From NCBI GenBank assembly GCA_017302635.1, contig JAFLCX010000004.1:44694-108693 (forward strand): DNA of 64,000 nucleotides, given 5' to 3'. How positions within the stretch are numbered: position 1 is the first letter of the stretch; the number at the start of each line of letters is the position of its first letter. The position numbers and the translations under genes are program-made. This DNA comes from Hyphomicrobiales bacterium. GTDB taxonomy: Bacteria > Pseudomonadota > Alphaproteobacteria > Rhizobiales > Beijerinckiaceae. The notes below the pieces were generated by a model. That model saw only the letters and a program-made list of their open reading frames with translations. It searched no databases and was not told where the DNA came from. Positions 1 to 9,395 of the stretch are shown here, in pieces.

Positions 1-82
1 GTCCGGCACCATCATCCGCCTTGCGCCTGCCAAGCGTGCGGCCCCATATCGAAAGGGTGCAAACACGCCTCGGGAGCCTCAG

Positions 83-523
83 ATGGAATATCTTCACACG
101 ATGATCCGGATTCGCAACATCGAGGAGAGCCTGCGCTTCTTCTGCGATGGTCTCGGCCTCGTGGAAACGCGCCGCACCGAGAGCGAAAAGGGCCGTTTCA
201 CGCTGATTTTCCTCTCCGCACCGGGCGATGTCGAGCATGCGAAGGCACATCGCTCGAAAGAACTCGAACTCACCTTCAACTGGGATGACGAGGAATACCG
301 GGGCGGGCGGAATTTCGGCCACCTCGCCTATCGCGTTGAGAATATTTATGAAATCTGCGCGCATTTGCAGTCGATGGGCATCACGATTCTCCGCCCCCCG
401 CGCGAGGGGCGCATGGCCTTCGTGAAAAGCCCGGACGGGATTTCGGTGGAGCTTTTGCAGAAAGGCGACAACCTGCCGGTGGCCGAGCCCTGGGCCAGCA
501 TGCCGAATACCGGGAGTTGGTGA
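83..523 (+). CDS. VOC-family lactoylglutathione lyase-like protein
   Basis: This 146-residue protein has the single-domain glyoxalase I / vicinal oxygen chelate layout. Likely metal ligands are H5 (in YLHTMIRI), E62 (in LELTFNW), H80 (in FGHLAYRV) and E123 (in ISVELLQ), the four positions expected for glyoxalase I. That enzyme converts the hemithioacetal of methylglyoxal and glutathione to S-lactoylglutathione in the cytoplasm. A GGGAG ribosome site sits just before the ATG. The length matches short bacterial GloA proteins. Substrate is inferred from family only; other VOC lyases and dioxygenases share these ligands. Bases 1-82 upstream hold no gene I can recognise. Confidence 0.85.
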   Translation: MEYLHTMIRIRNIEESLRFFCDGLGLVETRRTESEKGRFTLIFLSAPGDVEHAKAHRSKELELTFNWDDEEYRGGRNFGHLAYRVENIYEICAHLQSMGITILRPPREGRMAFVKSPDGISVELLQKGDNLPVAEPWASMPNTGSW

Positions 524-646
524 TCCCCCTCCCCCAAACCCCGGCGCATACTCACTATGCGCCTGCCTTATGCACTTCTCTTTGACAATAACTCCCACGA
601 AGACGAGCCTTGCTCCAGCCAGTTCAGCTTTCGGAGGGAGGCACAG

Positions 647-1609
647 ATGTCAGGATTTTCACGACGCGGGTTCGGGGTTTTTCTCGCCGGTTCGGGCGCG
701 GTTCTGGCACTCGGCGGGCCCGCCTCGGCGCAGGGTGCGGATGGGCTCATAATCTACACCGCCGGGCAGGGCTCGGCCTTCCTGCCCTACGGACAGGGGC
801 TCGGGCGCTATCTCGAGGCGGCGGCGGGCGTGAAACTCGCGGTGGCGGAGTCGAAGGGCTCGGTCGAGAATGTCGGCAAGATCGAGGAGAGCGCCAACGC
901 GCTCGGAACGGTTTTTCTTGGCACCGCGAACGAAGCGCTGAACGGCCTCGCCTGGGCGAATGGCAAGAGGCACACGAAGCTGCGCGCCCTCGCCCCGATG
1001 TATGAAACCTCGTTCCAGATCGCGGTTCCGGGCGGCTCGGCTATCCGCAACGTGAAGGCGCTGGATGGCAAATCGGTGGGCATCGGCCCCGCAGGCGGTC
1101 CGGCCGAGGGCTATTTCAAGGCTTTGGCCGAAATCGCCGGAATCGCGCCGAAACTCGTCGCCGGAAGCCCGGCTGATCTCGCCAAGAAACTCGTGACCAA
1201 GGAGATCGATGCGCTCTGGCAAGGGGCGATCGTGCCGATCCCCTCGCTGGTCGCAGTGCAGAAGGACGATACGGGCGCGGTGATTTTCGGCCTCTCCGAT
1301 GCGGAAGTCGAAGGCATGCTCAAGCGCTTCCCCTTTATGGCGAAAACGGAAGTCGCGGCGGGGACTTACGCCAACCAAAGTGCGGCGGTGAAAAGCATCT
1401 CGGCCTGGAATTTCGTGCTTGCGAATGCTGATCTGCCGGAAGAGACGGCCTATCGCATCACCCGCGCGATGATTTCGGCGCAGGTGCCGGAGCGGGAAAT
1501 CCACGCTTTCGCAAAAGGTGTCGGGGCGCAGAACGCCACGGCCAACCGGATCGTTCCGTTCCATCCGGGCGCGGTGCGTGCACTGAAAGAGCGCGGCGTT
1601 TCGGTCTGA
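647..1609 (+). CDS. TAXI-family TRAP transporter solute-binding protein (orphan)
   Basis: This is a 320-residue periplasmic receptor of the TAXI (TRAP-associated extracytoplasmic immunogenic) family. I chose the ATG at 647 because GGAGGGAGG lies just upstream and the protein then begins with a signal peptide. The peptide starts MSGFSRRGFGVFLAG, a twin-arginine-like motif, and ends near ASAQG. The mature part begins with IIYTAGQGSAFLPYGQGLGR, close to the TAXI N-terminal signature. TAXI receptors pass a ligand, often glutamate or another carboxylate, to a fused DctQM membrane protein. No such partner lies in the window, so it either works with a distant permease or serves another purpose. An ORF extension to 557 exists but lacks a signal peptide. 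Confidence 0.85.
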   Translation: MSGFSRRGFGVFLAGSGAVLALGGPASAQGADGLIIYTAGQGSAFLPYGQGLGRYLEAAAGVKLAVAESKGSVENVGKIEESANALGTVFLGTANEALNGLAWANGKRHTKLRALAPMYETSFQIAVPGGSAIRNVKALDGKSVGIGPAGGPAEGYFKALAEIAGIAPKLVAGSPADLAKKLVTKEIDALWQGAIVPIPSLVAVQKDDTGAVIFGLSDAEVEGMLKRFPFMAKTEVAAGTYANQSAAVKSISAWNFVLANADLPEETAYRITRAMISAQVPEREIHAFAKGVGAQNATANRIVPFHPGAVRALKERGVSV

Positions 1610-1656
1610 CATTCCATTCGCACGACTGACCTCTCCCCGGCTTCGTGCGATTGATC

Positions 1657-1693
1657 CCTCTCCCGCCTGAAAAAGCGGGAGAGGTTTCTTGTT
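1657..1693 (+). terminator. Rho-independent terminator after the TAXI gene
   Basis: A perfect 10-bp stem (CCTCTCCCGC / GCGGGAGAGG, 1657-1666 and 1675-1684) with an 8-nt loop is followed by TTTCTTGTTT. It lies 48 bp after the TAXI stop codon and just before the 3' end of the convergent hydantoinase gene, so it ends plus-strand transcription. Confidence 0.8.
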
Positions 1694-1698
1694 TGAGG

Positions 1699-4600
1699 TC
1701 ACGCCCGGCCGTATCCGCCCGGCGTCGGCGTGACGATCACGATCGCCTCGCCCGGTTTCAGCACGGTCTGGTCGCACCCCTTGAGCGTCTCGATCACGCC
1801 GCCCAGGCGCCGCACCTCGTTCCGGCCGACCTGTCCGTTCTCCCCACCCGCAAGTCCGAAGGGGGCGACACGGCGATGGCCGGAAAGCAGCGCGCAATCC
1901 ATCTCCTCAAGGAAGCGGATCTGGCGATGCGTGCCGTCGCCGCCCCGGAACTTGCCCTTGCCGCCCGAGCCGCGCCGGATGTGGAAATCTTCCAGCACCA
2001 CGGGGAACCTGAGTTCGAGGATTTCGGGGTCGGTGAGGCGCGAATTGGTCATGTGCGTATGCACACCCGGCGTGCCGTGCCAGGTCGGGCCAGCCGGCGA
2101 ACCGGAGCAGATGGTCTCGTAATACTGATATTTCGTGTTACCGAAGGTGAGGTTGTTCATGGTGCCCTGCGCACCCGCCATCGCTCCCAAGGCTCCGAAC
2201 AGGCAGTTGGTGACCGCCTGCGACACTTCCACATTTCCTGCCACCACGGCAGCTGGATAGCGCGGCGAGAGCATCGAACCCTCCGGCACGATGATGCGGA
2301 TGGGCCGCAGGCAGCCCGCGTTCATCGGGATGTTGTCTTCCACCATCACGCGGAAGACATAGAGCACCGCCGCGCGGGTTACGGGTTCGGGCGCGTTGAA
2401 ATTGTCGGGCCGTTGCGGCGAAGTGCCGGTGAAATCGACCGTCGCTTCGCGCTTCTCGCGATCGACGGTGATTTTGACCTTCACCTTGCAACCCTGATCC
2501 ATCTCATATTCGAAAACGGCGTCATGGAGCCGCGCGAGCACGCGCCGCACGCTTTCAGCTGCGTTGTCCTGCACATGGCCCATATAGGCCTGCACGACAT
2601 CAAGACCGAAGCCGTCGATCATCTTCTCGAGTTCCGCGACGCCCTTCGCATTCGCGGCGATCTGCGCCTTCAGGTCGTTGATATTCTGGACGATGTTGCG
2701 CACCGGATATTTCGCGCCGGTGAGCAGCTTCACGAGGGCTTCCTCGCGGAATTCGCCTTCATCGACGAGCTTGAAATTGTCGATGTAGACGCCCTCTTCC
2801 TCGATATTGGTCGCGAGCGGCGACATCGAACCCGGCGCGATCCCGCCGATATCGGCATGGTGACCACGGCTCGCGACCCAGAACAGCAGCTTCTCGTTCT
2901 GCGGATCGAAGACCGGCGTGCAGACCGTGATATCCGGCAGATGCGTGCCGCCATTGTAAGGCGCGTTGATCGCGTAGACATCGCCCGGCTTGATATCCGG
3001 ATTGCCCTTGATGATCGCCTCGACCGAACGATCCATCGAGCCAAGATGCACCGGCATATGCGGCGCATTCGCCACGAGCCGGCCTTCATGGTCGAAAACA
3101 GCACAGCTGAAATCGAGCCGCTCCTTGATGTTCACCGAATAGGCGGTGTTCTGGAGCGCGACGCCCATCTGCTCGGCGATCGACATGAAGAGGTTGTTGA
3201 AAATCTCAAGCAGGATCGGATCAGCCTCCGTGCCAACCGCCTTGACGCGATCGAGTGCCTCGCGCCGCGTGAGCACGACATGGTCCTTCGAAGTGATCGC
3301 AGCCTCCCACCCCTGCTCGATGACGATGGTCTGGTTCGGTTCGATGAGAATCGCCGGGCCCATGAATTTCATGCCGGGCCTCAGCGCCTTCCTGAGATAG
3401 ACGAGGCCATCGCGCCACTTGCCTTGGCTGAAGAAGCGCGCCGGGCGCTCGGGCGCGGGCATGTCCTTCGTGGTGGCATGGGTCGCTTCGTCGTAACCGG
3501 AACCGCCGCCAATAGCTTCGACGTGGATGGCCTCGATCACGATCGGCTTGGCGGAATCCATGAAACCGAAACGGGCACGATGGGCTGTCTCGAAGCGCGC
3601 GCGCAGCGCCTGCGGCCCATCGCCCGACCGCCACTCGACCTCGATCGGGCTGTCGGTTCCGGCGTAACGCAGGTGCAAGGCGGTGACGAGTTCGACCGCA
3701 TCGCGCGCGATCCCCTGCCCCGTCACTTCGGCGATGGCCTCGCTACCGATCGAGGCCTTCGCGCGGGAAACATGCTCTCCGACATCGCCCGAAAGCGGCA
3801 CTTCGACCGCGAGCTGGCGCGTCGAGCGGATGGCGGCGAGGCCCATGCCATAGGCCGAGAGCAGGCCCGAATACGGGTGGACGAGGATTTTCGTCATGCC
3901 CAATGCATCTGCCACGAGGCAGGCATGCTGCCCGCCGGCACCACCGAAGCAGTTGAGCGCATAGCGCGTCACATCATAGCCGCGCTCGACCGAGATCTTC
4001 TTGATCGCATTGGCCATGTTCGCGACCGCGATCGAGATAAAGCCATCGGCGATCTCTTCCGCACTCTTGCCCGGCACCTTGGCAACAAATTCGGCAAAAC
4101 GGGCTTTCACGGCCTCGGTATCGAGGCGCTCGTTGCGGTTCGGTCCAAAAATCGCCGGAAAGAAATCCGGAATCAGCTTGCCCGTCATCACATTGGCGTC
4201 CGTCACCGCCAGCGGTCCGCCATTGCGATAGCAGGAGGGGCCGGGATTGGCGCCGGCCGAATCCGGGCCCACGCGGAAACGCGCACCATCGTAGTGCAGG
4301 ATCGAGCCACCGCCCGCCGCCACCGTATGGATGCGCATCATCGGAGCGCGCATGCGCACACCGGCAACTTCGGTCTCGAAAGCGCGCTCGAAAGCGCCGT
4401 CATAATGCGCGACATCGGTCGAGGTACCTCCCATGTCGAAGCCGATCACGTGGGAGAAACCCGCGCTCTTGCCGGTTTCGGCGAGCGCCACGACACCACC
4501 GGCGGGGCCGGAGAGAATAGCATCCTTGCCCTGGAACAGCTCGGCGGCGGTGAGGCCCCCGGAGGACATCATGAACATCAGGCGCGCGCCCGAATTTTCG

Positions 4601-5319
4601 AGATCCAGCTCCTCGGCAACCTGATTGACGTAGCGGCGCAGGATGGGGGACAGATAGGCATCGACCACCGTCGTGTCGCCGCGTCCCACCAGCTTGATGA
4701 GCGGAGAGACTTCATGGCTGACCGAGACCTGCGCAAAGCCCATGTCACGCGCGATCTGCGCGACGCGCTTCTCATGCGCGGGGTAACGGTAGGCATGCAT
4801 GAAGACGATCGCGATCGCGACAACGCCGCTATCCTTGAGCTTCTTGAGCGCGGTGACGGCAGCGAGTTCGTCGAGCGGCTTCTCGACCGTGCCATCGGCA
4901 CGCACGCGCTCGTCGAGTTCAACGACATCGGAATAGAGAAGCTCGGGCTTGATGATCTCTTTCGCGAAGATATCGGGCCGCGCCTGATAGCCGAGCTCGA
5001 GCGCATCGCGGAAGCCGCGGGTCGTCACGAGCACGGTCGGCTCGCCCTTCCGCTCAAGCAGCGCGTTGGTTGCGACGGTGGTTCCCATGCGCACTTCATG
5101 CACCACACCCTTGGGAAATTTCTCGCCGGGCTTGAGGCCGATCAGCTCGCGGATGCCCTGCACGGCCGCATCGCGGTAGGAGCGCGGATTTTCGGACAAC
5201 ATCTTCTTTTGATGGAGGTTTCCGGCCGGGTCGCGACCGATCACATCGGTGAACGTGCCGCCCCGATCGATCCAGAAATCCCAAGCACTTTCGCCATTGC
5301 CTTTGCCATTTCCGGCCAT
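1699..5319 (-). CDS. Fused hydantoinase A/B-type protein, probable 5-oxoprolinase
   Basis: This 1206-residue protein joins a HyuA-type half (to about residue 690) to a HyuB-type half. The N-terminus has [14 protein letters not shown], the HyuA phosphate-binding start, and the middle has [16 protein letters not shown]. The second half opens with [20 protein letters not shown] and contains [20 protein letters not shown], both typical of HyuB. Fusion and length match ATP-dependent 5-oxoprolinases, which open 5-oxo-L-proline to glutamate. Hydantoinases and acetone carboxylase-like enzymes belong to the same superfamily, so substrate is inferred. The ATG at 5319 has AGGGAGGCG upstream; a further in-frame start 13 codons earlier lacks this. 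It is divergent from a DUF1445 gene and a TRAP transporter, which supports 5-oxoproline metabolism. Confidence 0.88.
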   Translation of the reverse strand: MAGNGKGNGESAWDFWIDRGGTFTDVIGRDPAGNLHQKKMLSENPRSYRDAAVQGIRELIGLKPGEKFPKGVVHEVRMGTTVATNALLERKGEPTVLVTTRGFRDALELGYQARPDIFAKEIIKPELLYSDVVELDERVRADGTVEKPLDELAAVTALKKLKDSGVVAIAIVFMHAYRYPAHEKRVAQIARDMGFAQVSVSHEVSPLIKLVGRGDTTVVDAYLSPILRRYVNQVAEELDLENSGARLMFMMSSGGLTAAELFQGKDAILSGPAGGVVALAETGKSAGFSHVIGFDMGGTSTDVAHYDGAFERAFETEVAGVRMRAPMMRIHTVAAGGGSILHYDGARFRVGPDSAGANPGPSCYRNGGPLAVTDANVMTGKLIPDFFPAIFGPNRNERLDTEAVKARFAEFVAKVPGKSAEEIADGFISIAVANMANAIKKISVERGYDVTRYALNCFGGAGGQHACLVADALGMTKILVHPYSGLLSAYGMGLAAIRSTRQLAVEVPLSGDVGEHVSRAKASIGSEAIAEVTGQGIARDAVELVTALHLRYAGTDSPIEVEWRSGDGPQALRARFETAHRARFGFMDSAKPIVIEAIHVEAIGGGSGYDEATHATTKDMPAPERPARFFSQGKWRDGLVYLRKALRPGMKFMGPAILIEPNQTIVIEQGWEAAITSKDHVVLTRREALDRVKAVGTEADPILLEIFNNLFMSIAEQMGVALQNTAYSVNIKERLDFSCAVFDHEGRLVANAPHMPVHLGSMDRSVEAIIKGNPDIKPGDVYAINAPYNGGTHLPDITVCTPVFDPQNEKLLFWVASRGHHADIGGIAPGSMSPLATNIEEEGVYIDNFKLVDEGEFREEALVKLLTGAKYPVRNIVQNINDLKAQIAANAKGVAELEKMIDGFGLDVVQAYMGHVQDNAAESVRRVLARLHDAVFEYEMDQGCKVKVKITVDREKREATVDFTGTSPQRPDNFNAPEPVTRAAVLYVFRVMVEDNIPMNAGCLRPIRIIVPEGSMLSPRYPAAVVAGNVEVSQAVTNCLFGALGAMAGAQGTMNNLTFGNTKYQYYETICSGSPAGPTWHGTPGVHTHMTNSRLTDPEILELRFPVVLEDFHIRRGSGGKGKFRGGDGTHRQIRFLEEMDCALLSGHRRVAPFGLAGGENGQVGRNEVRRLGGVIETLKGCDQTVLKPGEAIVIVTPTPGGYGRA

Positions 5320-5490
5320 GAACGCCTCCCTTGCGTCGCATCCTTGAATTGATTTCACACTTAAAACATCGATATTTTGTTGACAAGATGATTTTGTTGG
5401 ATACCTTTCGTTATCGTGAAGTCAGCGCTGGAGAACCGGACGAGTGGACAAACCCCGCTTCCGTCAAGGCTCCAATCAGGGAGGTGCTGG
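5320..5490. promoter_or_regulatory. Divergent promoter/operator between the oxoprolinase and DUF1445 genes
   Basis: This 171-bp spacer is AT-rich compared with its surroundings. At 5374-5389 lies ATTTTGTTGACAAGAT, an imperfect palindrome centred on TTGTTGACAA, the type of site often bound by GntR/FadR-like regulators. The element ATTTTGTTG recurs at 5391-5399. A plus-strand -35-like TTGACA (5380-5385) precedes a weak ATACCT. The minus strand has TTGTCA followed 17 bp later by TAAGTG. Shared control of the two divergent genes is inferred. Confidence 0.45.
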
Positions 5491-6333
5491 ATGAACAAGG
5501 CGGCAAACGCCAACCGGGGGCCGGCGATCGCGGATGGCGAGCTCCGTCCGGATTCGAGCCTCTCGCCCGAGGCCGTTCGCGCTCTCATCCGCGCCGGGCG
5601 ATATACTGGCGCGACTTCCGGCCTCGCTCCCGGCTACGTTCAGGGCAACCTTGTCATCCTGCCGAGAGATGTCGCGGGCGATTTTCTCGCCTTCGCGCAG
5701 CAGAATCCCAAGCCCTGCCCGGTCATCGGCATGTCGGAAACCGGCAGCGCCCGCGTGCCGACGTTGGGTGCAACAATTGATCTTCGCACGGATCTGCCAC
5801 GCTACCGCGTGTGGAAACATGGCGAACTGATCGCCGAGGTGAGCGACATTCTCTCGTACTGGCGGGATGACCTCGTCTCGTTTGTCATCGGGTGCAGCTT
5901 CTCGTTCGAGGAAGCGCTGATCGAGGATGGCATTCCCCTGCGCCATGTGAGTTGCGGCGCGAACGTCGCGATGTATCGCACCAACATCGCCTGCGCGCCA
6001 GCGGGCGCTTTCGCCGGGCCGATGGTGGTTTCCATGCGTCCCTTGAAACCGGCCGATGCGATCCGCGCGATCCAGATCACCTCGCGCTTTCCGGCCGTTC
6101 ACGGGGCGCCGGTTCATATCGGCAAGCCTGAGCAGATCGGCATCGAGGACATCTCGAAGCCCGATTATGGTGATCCGGTCGAGGTGAAAGACGATGAATT
6201 GCCGGTCTTCTGGGCCTGCGGGGTCACGCCGCAAGCCGTGATCGGTGCGGCGAAGCCGGCCTTCGCCATCACGCATTATCCGGGGTCGATGCTGATCACG
6301 GACAAGAGGAATTCGCAGCTTTCAGCCTTCTGA
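5491..6333 (+). CDS. DUF1445 family putative hydro-lyase / D-glutamate cyclase-like
   Basis: This 280-residue cytoplasmic protein belongs to the DUF1445 'putative hydro-lyase' family. It contains [19 protein letters not shown] near the start, [20 protein letters not shown] in the middle, and [20 protein letters not shown] near the end, all conserved family blocks. The vertebrate relative is mitochondrial D-glutamate cyclase, which turns D-glutamate into 5-oxo-D-proline and water. Its position opposite a 5-oxoprolinase-like gene and before a TRAP transporter agrees with that chemistry. The ATG at 5491 follows AGGGAGGTG. The bacterial reaction is not proven for most members, so the activity is an inference from family and context. 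Confidence 0.85.
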   Translation: MNKAANANRGPAIADGELRPDSSLSPEAVRALIRAGRYTGATSGLAPGYVQGNLVILPRDVAGDFLAFAQQNPKPCPVIGMSETGSARVPTLGATIDLRTDLPRYRVWKHGELIAEVSDILSYWRDDLVSFVIGCSFSFEEALIEDGIPLRHVSCGANVAMYRTNIACAPAGAFAGPMVVSMRPLKPADAIRAIQITSRFPAVHGAPVHIGKPEQIGIEDISKPDYGDPVEVKDDELPVFWACGVTPQAVIGAAKPAFAITHYPGSMLITDKRNSQLSAF

Positions 6334-6396
6334 GAGTTGCGGGGAGAGGTGCACGGGCCGGCGACGGTCACGGCGCGTAACAACAGGGAGCCTAAC

Positions 6397-7368
6397 ATGA
6401 ACTTCGCATCCAAAATGGTCGCAGCCGCTGGTTTTGCGGTTCTCGCGACAGGCGCTTCGGCGCAGGTGAAATGGGACATGCCGACCGGCTATTCGGACGG
6501 CACGTTCCAGACGCAGAATGTCCGCCAGTTCGTCGATGAAGTGCAGCGCCTCTCGGGCAACAAGATCGCGATCACCGTTCACTCGAACGGCTCGCTTGTG
6601 AAAATGCCGGAGATGAAGCGTTCGGTGCAGTCTGGCCAGGTGGCCGTGGCCGAAATGCTCGTCTCGGTGCTCTCGAACGAGAACCCGGTTTTCGGCTTCG
6701 ACTCGATCCCCGGCCTCGTCGGCTCCTATGCCGAGGCACGCAAGCTCTATGATCTCGCCAAGGCGAACCTTTCCGCGACGCTCGACAAGCAGGGCCTCGT
6801 GCTCCTGTATTCGGTCGCATGGCCGCCGCAGGCGATCTATACCTCGAAGCCGATCAACGCCCTTGCCGACCTGAAGGGCACGAAGTTCCGCTCCTTCAAC
6901 CCTGCGACCGCACGCTTCGCGACCCTGATCGGCGCGACTCCGACCACCATTCAGGTTCCGGAAATCGCGCAGGCCTTCCGCACCGGTGTTCTCGACGCGA
7001 TGATCACCTCGGGTGCCACGGGCGTCGACAGCCAGGCCTGGGACTTCCTGAAGTACTTCTACGATGTGCAGGCCTTCCTGCCGCAGAACGTCGTGATCGC
7101 GAACAAGCGTGCCTATGACGCCCTGCCGGCAGAGGTGAAGACGGCCATCACGGCGGCCTCGAAGGCAGCTGAAGATCGCGGCTGGAAGATGAGCGAAGAG
7201 CTCAACGGCCAGCACAAGAAGATTCTCGCCGAGAAGGGCATCAACGTGCTGCCTCCGACCGACGCCATGAAGGCCGAACTGAAGAAGATCGGCGAGACGA
7301 TGGCTGCGGAATGGGCCGAGCGTGCCGGCGAAGACGGCAAGAAGCTCCTCGCCGACTTCCGTAAATAA
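6397..7368 (+). CDS. dctP: TRAP transporter substrate-binding protein, DctP family
   Basis: This 323-residue periplasmic protein has a Sec signal peptide (MNFASKMVAAAGFAVLATGASAQ). The DctP fold follows: VDEVQRLSGNKIAITVHSNG near residue 50, then LKGTKFRSFNPATARFATLIGATPTTI, which carries the conserved Arg that salt-bridges a ligand carboxylate (the R in KFRSFN). It captures an organic acid for the DctQM permease encoded downstream. Some DctP proteins bind pyroglutamate (5-oxoproline), and the 5-oxoprolinase neighbour makes that a good guess here. The start follows CAGGGAG. A 154-bp gap with a stable hairpin separates it from dctQ, as is common when the receptor is made in excess. Confidence 0.92.
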   Translation: MNFASKMVAAAGFAVLATGASAQVKWDMPTGYSDGTFQTQNVRQFVDEVQRLSGNKIAITVHSNGSLVKMPEMKRSVQSGQVAVAEMLVSVLSNENPVFGFDSIPGLVGSYAEARKLYDLAKANLSATLDKQGLVLLYSVAWPPQAIYTSKPINALADLKGTKFRSFNPATARFATLIGATPTTIQVPEIAQAFRTGVLDAMITSGATGVDSQAWDFLKYFYDVQAFLPQNVVIANKRAYDALPAEVKTAITAASKAAEDRGWKMSEELNGQHKKILAEKGINVLPPTDAMKAELKKIGETMAAEWAERAGEDGKKLLADFRK

Positions 7369-7387
7369 TTCCGGGCTCTCCCCGAGA

Positions 7388-7428
7388 CCTCGCTGGAGCG
7401 GTGGAAACATCGCTTCAGCGAGGGTTTT
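7388..7428 (+). terminator. Intercistronic hairpin between dctP and dctQ
   Basis: A 13-bp stem (7388-7400 with 7411-7423, one G-U pair) encloses a 10-nt loop and is followed by GTTTT. It can act as a partial terminator or as a block to 3' decay. Either would raise dctP expression relative to the permease genes. Confidence 0.6.
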
Positions 7429-7522
7429 AAGGACTTCCCAATCCGCTTTCATCGGGAGATGCTGACCCGCGGGGCCAGCATGAGGGCGGCTTGCGGTCAA
7501 ATTCTGTGCAGGGAGGACGCGC

Positions 7523-8053
7523 ATGAGACGCGCACTGGATCAACTCTACAGGCTCTGCGGATTCCTCGCGGCCTTCGCCATGCTGCTCATCGCAGCGCTC
7601 ATTCTCGTTCAGGTTGCCCTGCGCTTTGTGGGAGGGCAGATCAAGTCCGCCGACGACATTGCCGGCTGGGCACTGGTCGCCACCATCACTCTAGGCCTCG
7701 CGCCGACCTACCGGCACAACTCGCACATCCGCGTGACGCTGCTGATCGACCGGTTCAAGCTCGGCACCCCGACGCGCACCCTGCTGGAGCGCGCAGTGAC
7801 AGCCCTTTCGGTGATCCTTGTCGGCTGGGCTGCCTACGTCAGCGTGCATTTTGTCTGGGAAAGCTACGTCTATAACGAGTTGAACCAGGGCCTGCTCGCG
7901 GTGCCGATGTGGATTCCGCAGAGCTTCATGGCTTTCGGGTTCATCGTGTTTCTCATTGCCCTGCTCGATGATCTGATCATCGATCTCAAGGGTGGCACAC
8001 AATCCCATCTCGCGGCCGCGGCAAACGGCGACGAGATGCCGGTCGAGCGCTGA
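7523..8053 (+). CDS. dctQ: TRAP transporter small permease, DctQ family
   Basis: This 176-residue inner-membrane protein has four predicted hydrophobic segments, the layout of DctQ subunits. The first is FLAAFAMLLIAALILVQVAL; the others lie near residues 45-65, 90-115 and 130-150. The family hallmark region reads SADDIAGWALVATITLGLAP followed by TYRHNSHIRVTLL, with the usual 'R-x-x-x-H-I-R-V' pattern. DctQ pairs with DctM to form the sodium-driven transporter. The ATG follows GGGAGG, and the stop lies 14 bp before dctM, so the two are cotranscribed. The charged tail after the last helix is probably cytoplasmic. Confidence 0.92.
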   Translation: MRRALDQLYRLCGFLAAFAMLLIAALILVQVALRFVGGQIKSADDIAGWALVATITLGLAPTYRHNSHIRVTLLIDRFKLGTPTRTLLERAVTALSVILVGWAAYVSVHFVWESYVYNELNQGLLAVPMWIPQSFMAFGFIVFLIALLDDLIIDLKGGTQSHLAAAANGDEMPVER

Positions 8054-8067
8054 GTCAGGGGCGGATC

Positions 8068-9375
8068 ATGGAACCTTCAACAGCATCCATCCTTCTCATC
8101 GTCGTGATGTTCATCACGCTCTCGTGCGGCCTGTGGATCGGGCTGGCGCTCGGCCTCGTGGGCTTCATCAGCTTTGCAGCCATGACGAATGCCAACCCTG
8201 CCCTCTCGTTCGGCACAACTGTATGGGGCAGCCTGAATTCCTGGACACTCACGGCCCTGCCGATGTTCATCTGGATGGGCGAAATCCTGTTCCGCTCAAG
8301 CCTCTCGGATGACATGTTCAAGGGCCTCGCCCCATGGATGCAGCGGCTCCCGGGGCGATTGCTGCATACGAACGTGTTCGGCTGCGGAATCTTCGCGGCG
8401 ATTTCCGGCTCCTCGGCCGCCACCTGCGCCACGATCGGCCGGATGACCATCCCGGAGCTGCGCAAGCGCGGCTACGATGACATGATGAATCTCGGCTCGC
8501 TCGCCGGCTCGGGCACGCTTGGCCTGCTCATTCCGCCCTCGATCATCCTGATCGTCTACGGCGTGGCGGCGGAGGTCTCGATCGCGCGGCTCTTCATCGC
8601 GGGGGTCATTCCCGGCATCATCCTGATGCTGATCTTCTCGACCGTGCTGATGACATGGGCGATGCTTCAGCCGCACAAGGTCCCGGATCGCGATGCGCCG
8701 ATGACCTTCATGCAGAAGATGAATGAAAGCCGCCGGCTGATTCCGGTCGTGATCCTCATCATGATCGTGCTGGGCTCGATCTATACCGGTGTCGCCACAC
8801 CAACCGAAAGCGCCGTGCTCGGTGTTGTCGGCTCGCTGGCGCTCACCGTGGCGACCGGCACCTTCAACTGGAAGATGTTCAATGACAGCGTGATGGGCGC
8901 GGTGCGCACCAACACGATGATCGGGCTCATTCTGGGCGGTGCGGCGTTCCTCACAACCGCGATGGGCTTCTCGGGCCTGCCACGCATTTTCGCGGAATGG
9001 ATCAACAGTTTCGGCCTTTCACAGGTGGGGCTGCTGATCGCGCTGACAGCGGTATTCATCATCCTCGGCTGCCTCATCGACGGCATCTCGATGGTGGTGC
9101 TCACCGCTGCCGTCGTGATGCCGGCGGTGAAGGCGGCGGGGATCGATCTCGTCTGGTTCGGCATCTTCGTGGTGCTGGTGGTCGAGATGGCGCAGATCAC
9201 GCCACCCGTTGGCTTCAACCTGTTCGTCATTCAGGGGCTGACAGGGCGGCCTTTGGGGTATATCGCTCTGGCAGCTTTGCCCTTCTTTTTCGCGATGCTC
9301 GCGATGGTTGCCATCATGGTAATCTTCCCCGATCTCGCGACCTGGTTGCCCAACCAGATGCTGGGGCAGAAATGA
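8068..9375 (+). CDS. dctM: TRAP transporter large permease, DctM family
   Basis: This 435-residue inner-membrane protein has the length and roughly twelve hydrophobic segments of DctM, the channel-forming subunit that couples solute import to a sodium gradient. Family blocks include ALPMFIWMGEILFRSSLSDD, SGSSAATCATIGRMTIPELR and TPPVGFNLFVIQGLTGRPLG. The last of these is the conserved C-terminal motif of the IT-superfamily fold. It is followed closely by a regulator gene whose ORF overlaps its stop codon. With dctP and dctQ it forms a complete TRAP system next to 5-oxoproline-type enzymes, which suggests a small carboxylate substrate. Confidence 0.93.
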   Translation: MEPSTASILLIVVMFITLSCGLWIGLALGLVGFISFAAMTNANPALSFGTTVWGSLNSWTLTALPMFIWMGEILFRSSLSDDMFKGLAPWMQRLPGRLLHTNVFGCGIFAAISGSSAATCATIGRMTIPELRKRGYDDMMNLGSLAGSGTLGLLIPPSIILIVYGVAAEVSIARLFIAGVIPGIILMLIFSTVLMTWAMLQPHKVPDRDAPMTFMQKMNESRRLIPVVILIMIVLGSIYTGVATPTESAVLGVVGSLALTVATGTFNWKMFNDSVMGAVRTNTMIGLILGGAAFLTTAMGFSGLPRIFAEWINSFGLSQVGLLIALTAVFIILGCLIDGISMVVLTAAVVMPAVKAAGIDLVWFGIFVVLVVEMAQITPPVGFNLFVIQGLTGRPLGYIALAALPFFFAMLAMVAIMVIFPDLATWLPNQMLGQK

Positions 9376-9395
9376 TGATCTGGGAGGAGATCGAG

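Noticed and set aside
659..1897. 412-codon minus-strand ORF opposite the TAXI gene
   Set aside because: Arg-rich shadow frame without ribosome site; the plus strand has a signal peptide and TAXI motifs.
1645..5352. 1235-codon plus-strand ORF
   Set aside because: It is an antisense shadow of the hydantoinase gene. Its composition (His/Arg/Asp rich, no domain) is that of a high-GC complementary frame, whereas the minus strand shows clear HyuA/HyuB motifs.
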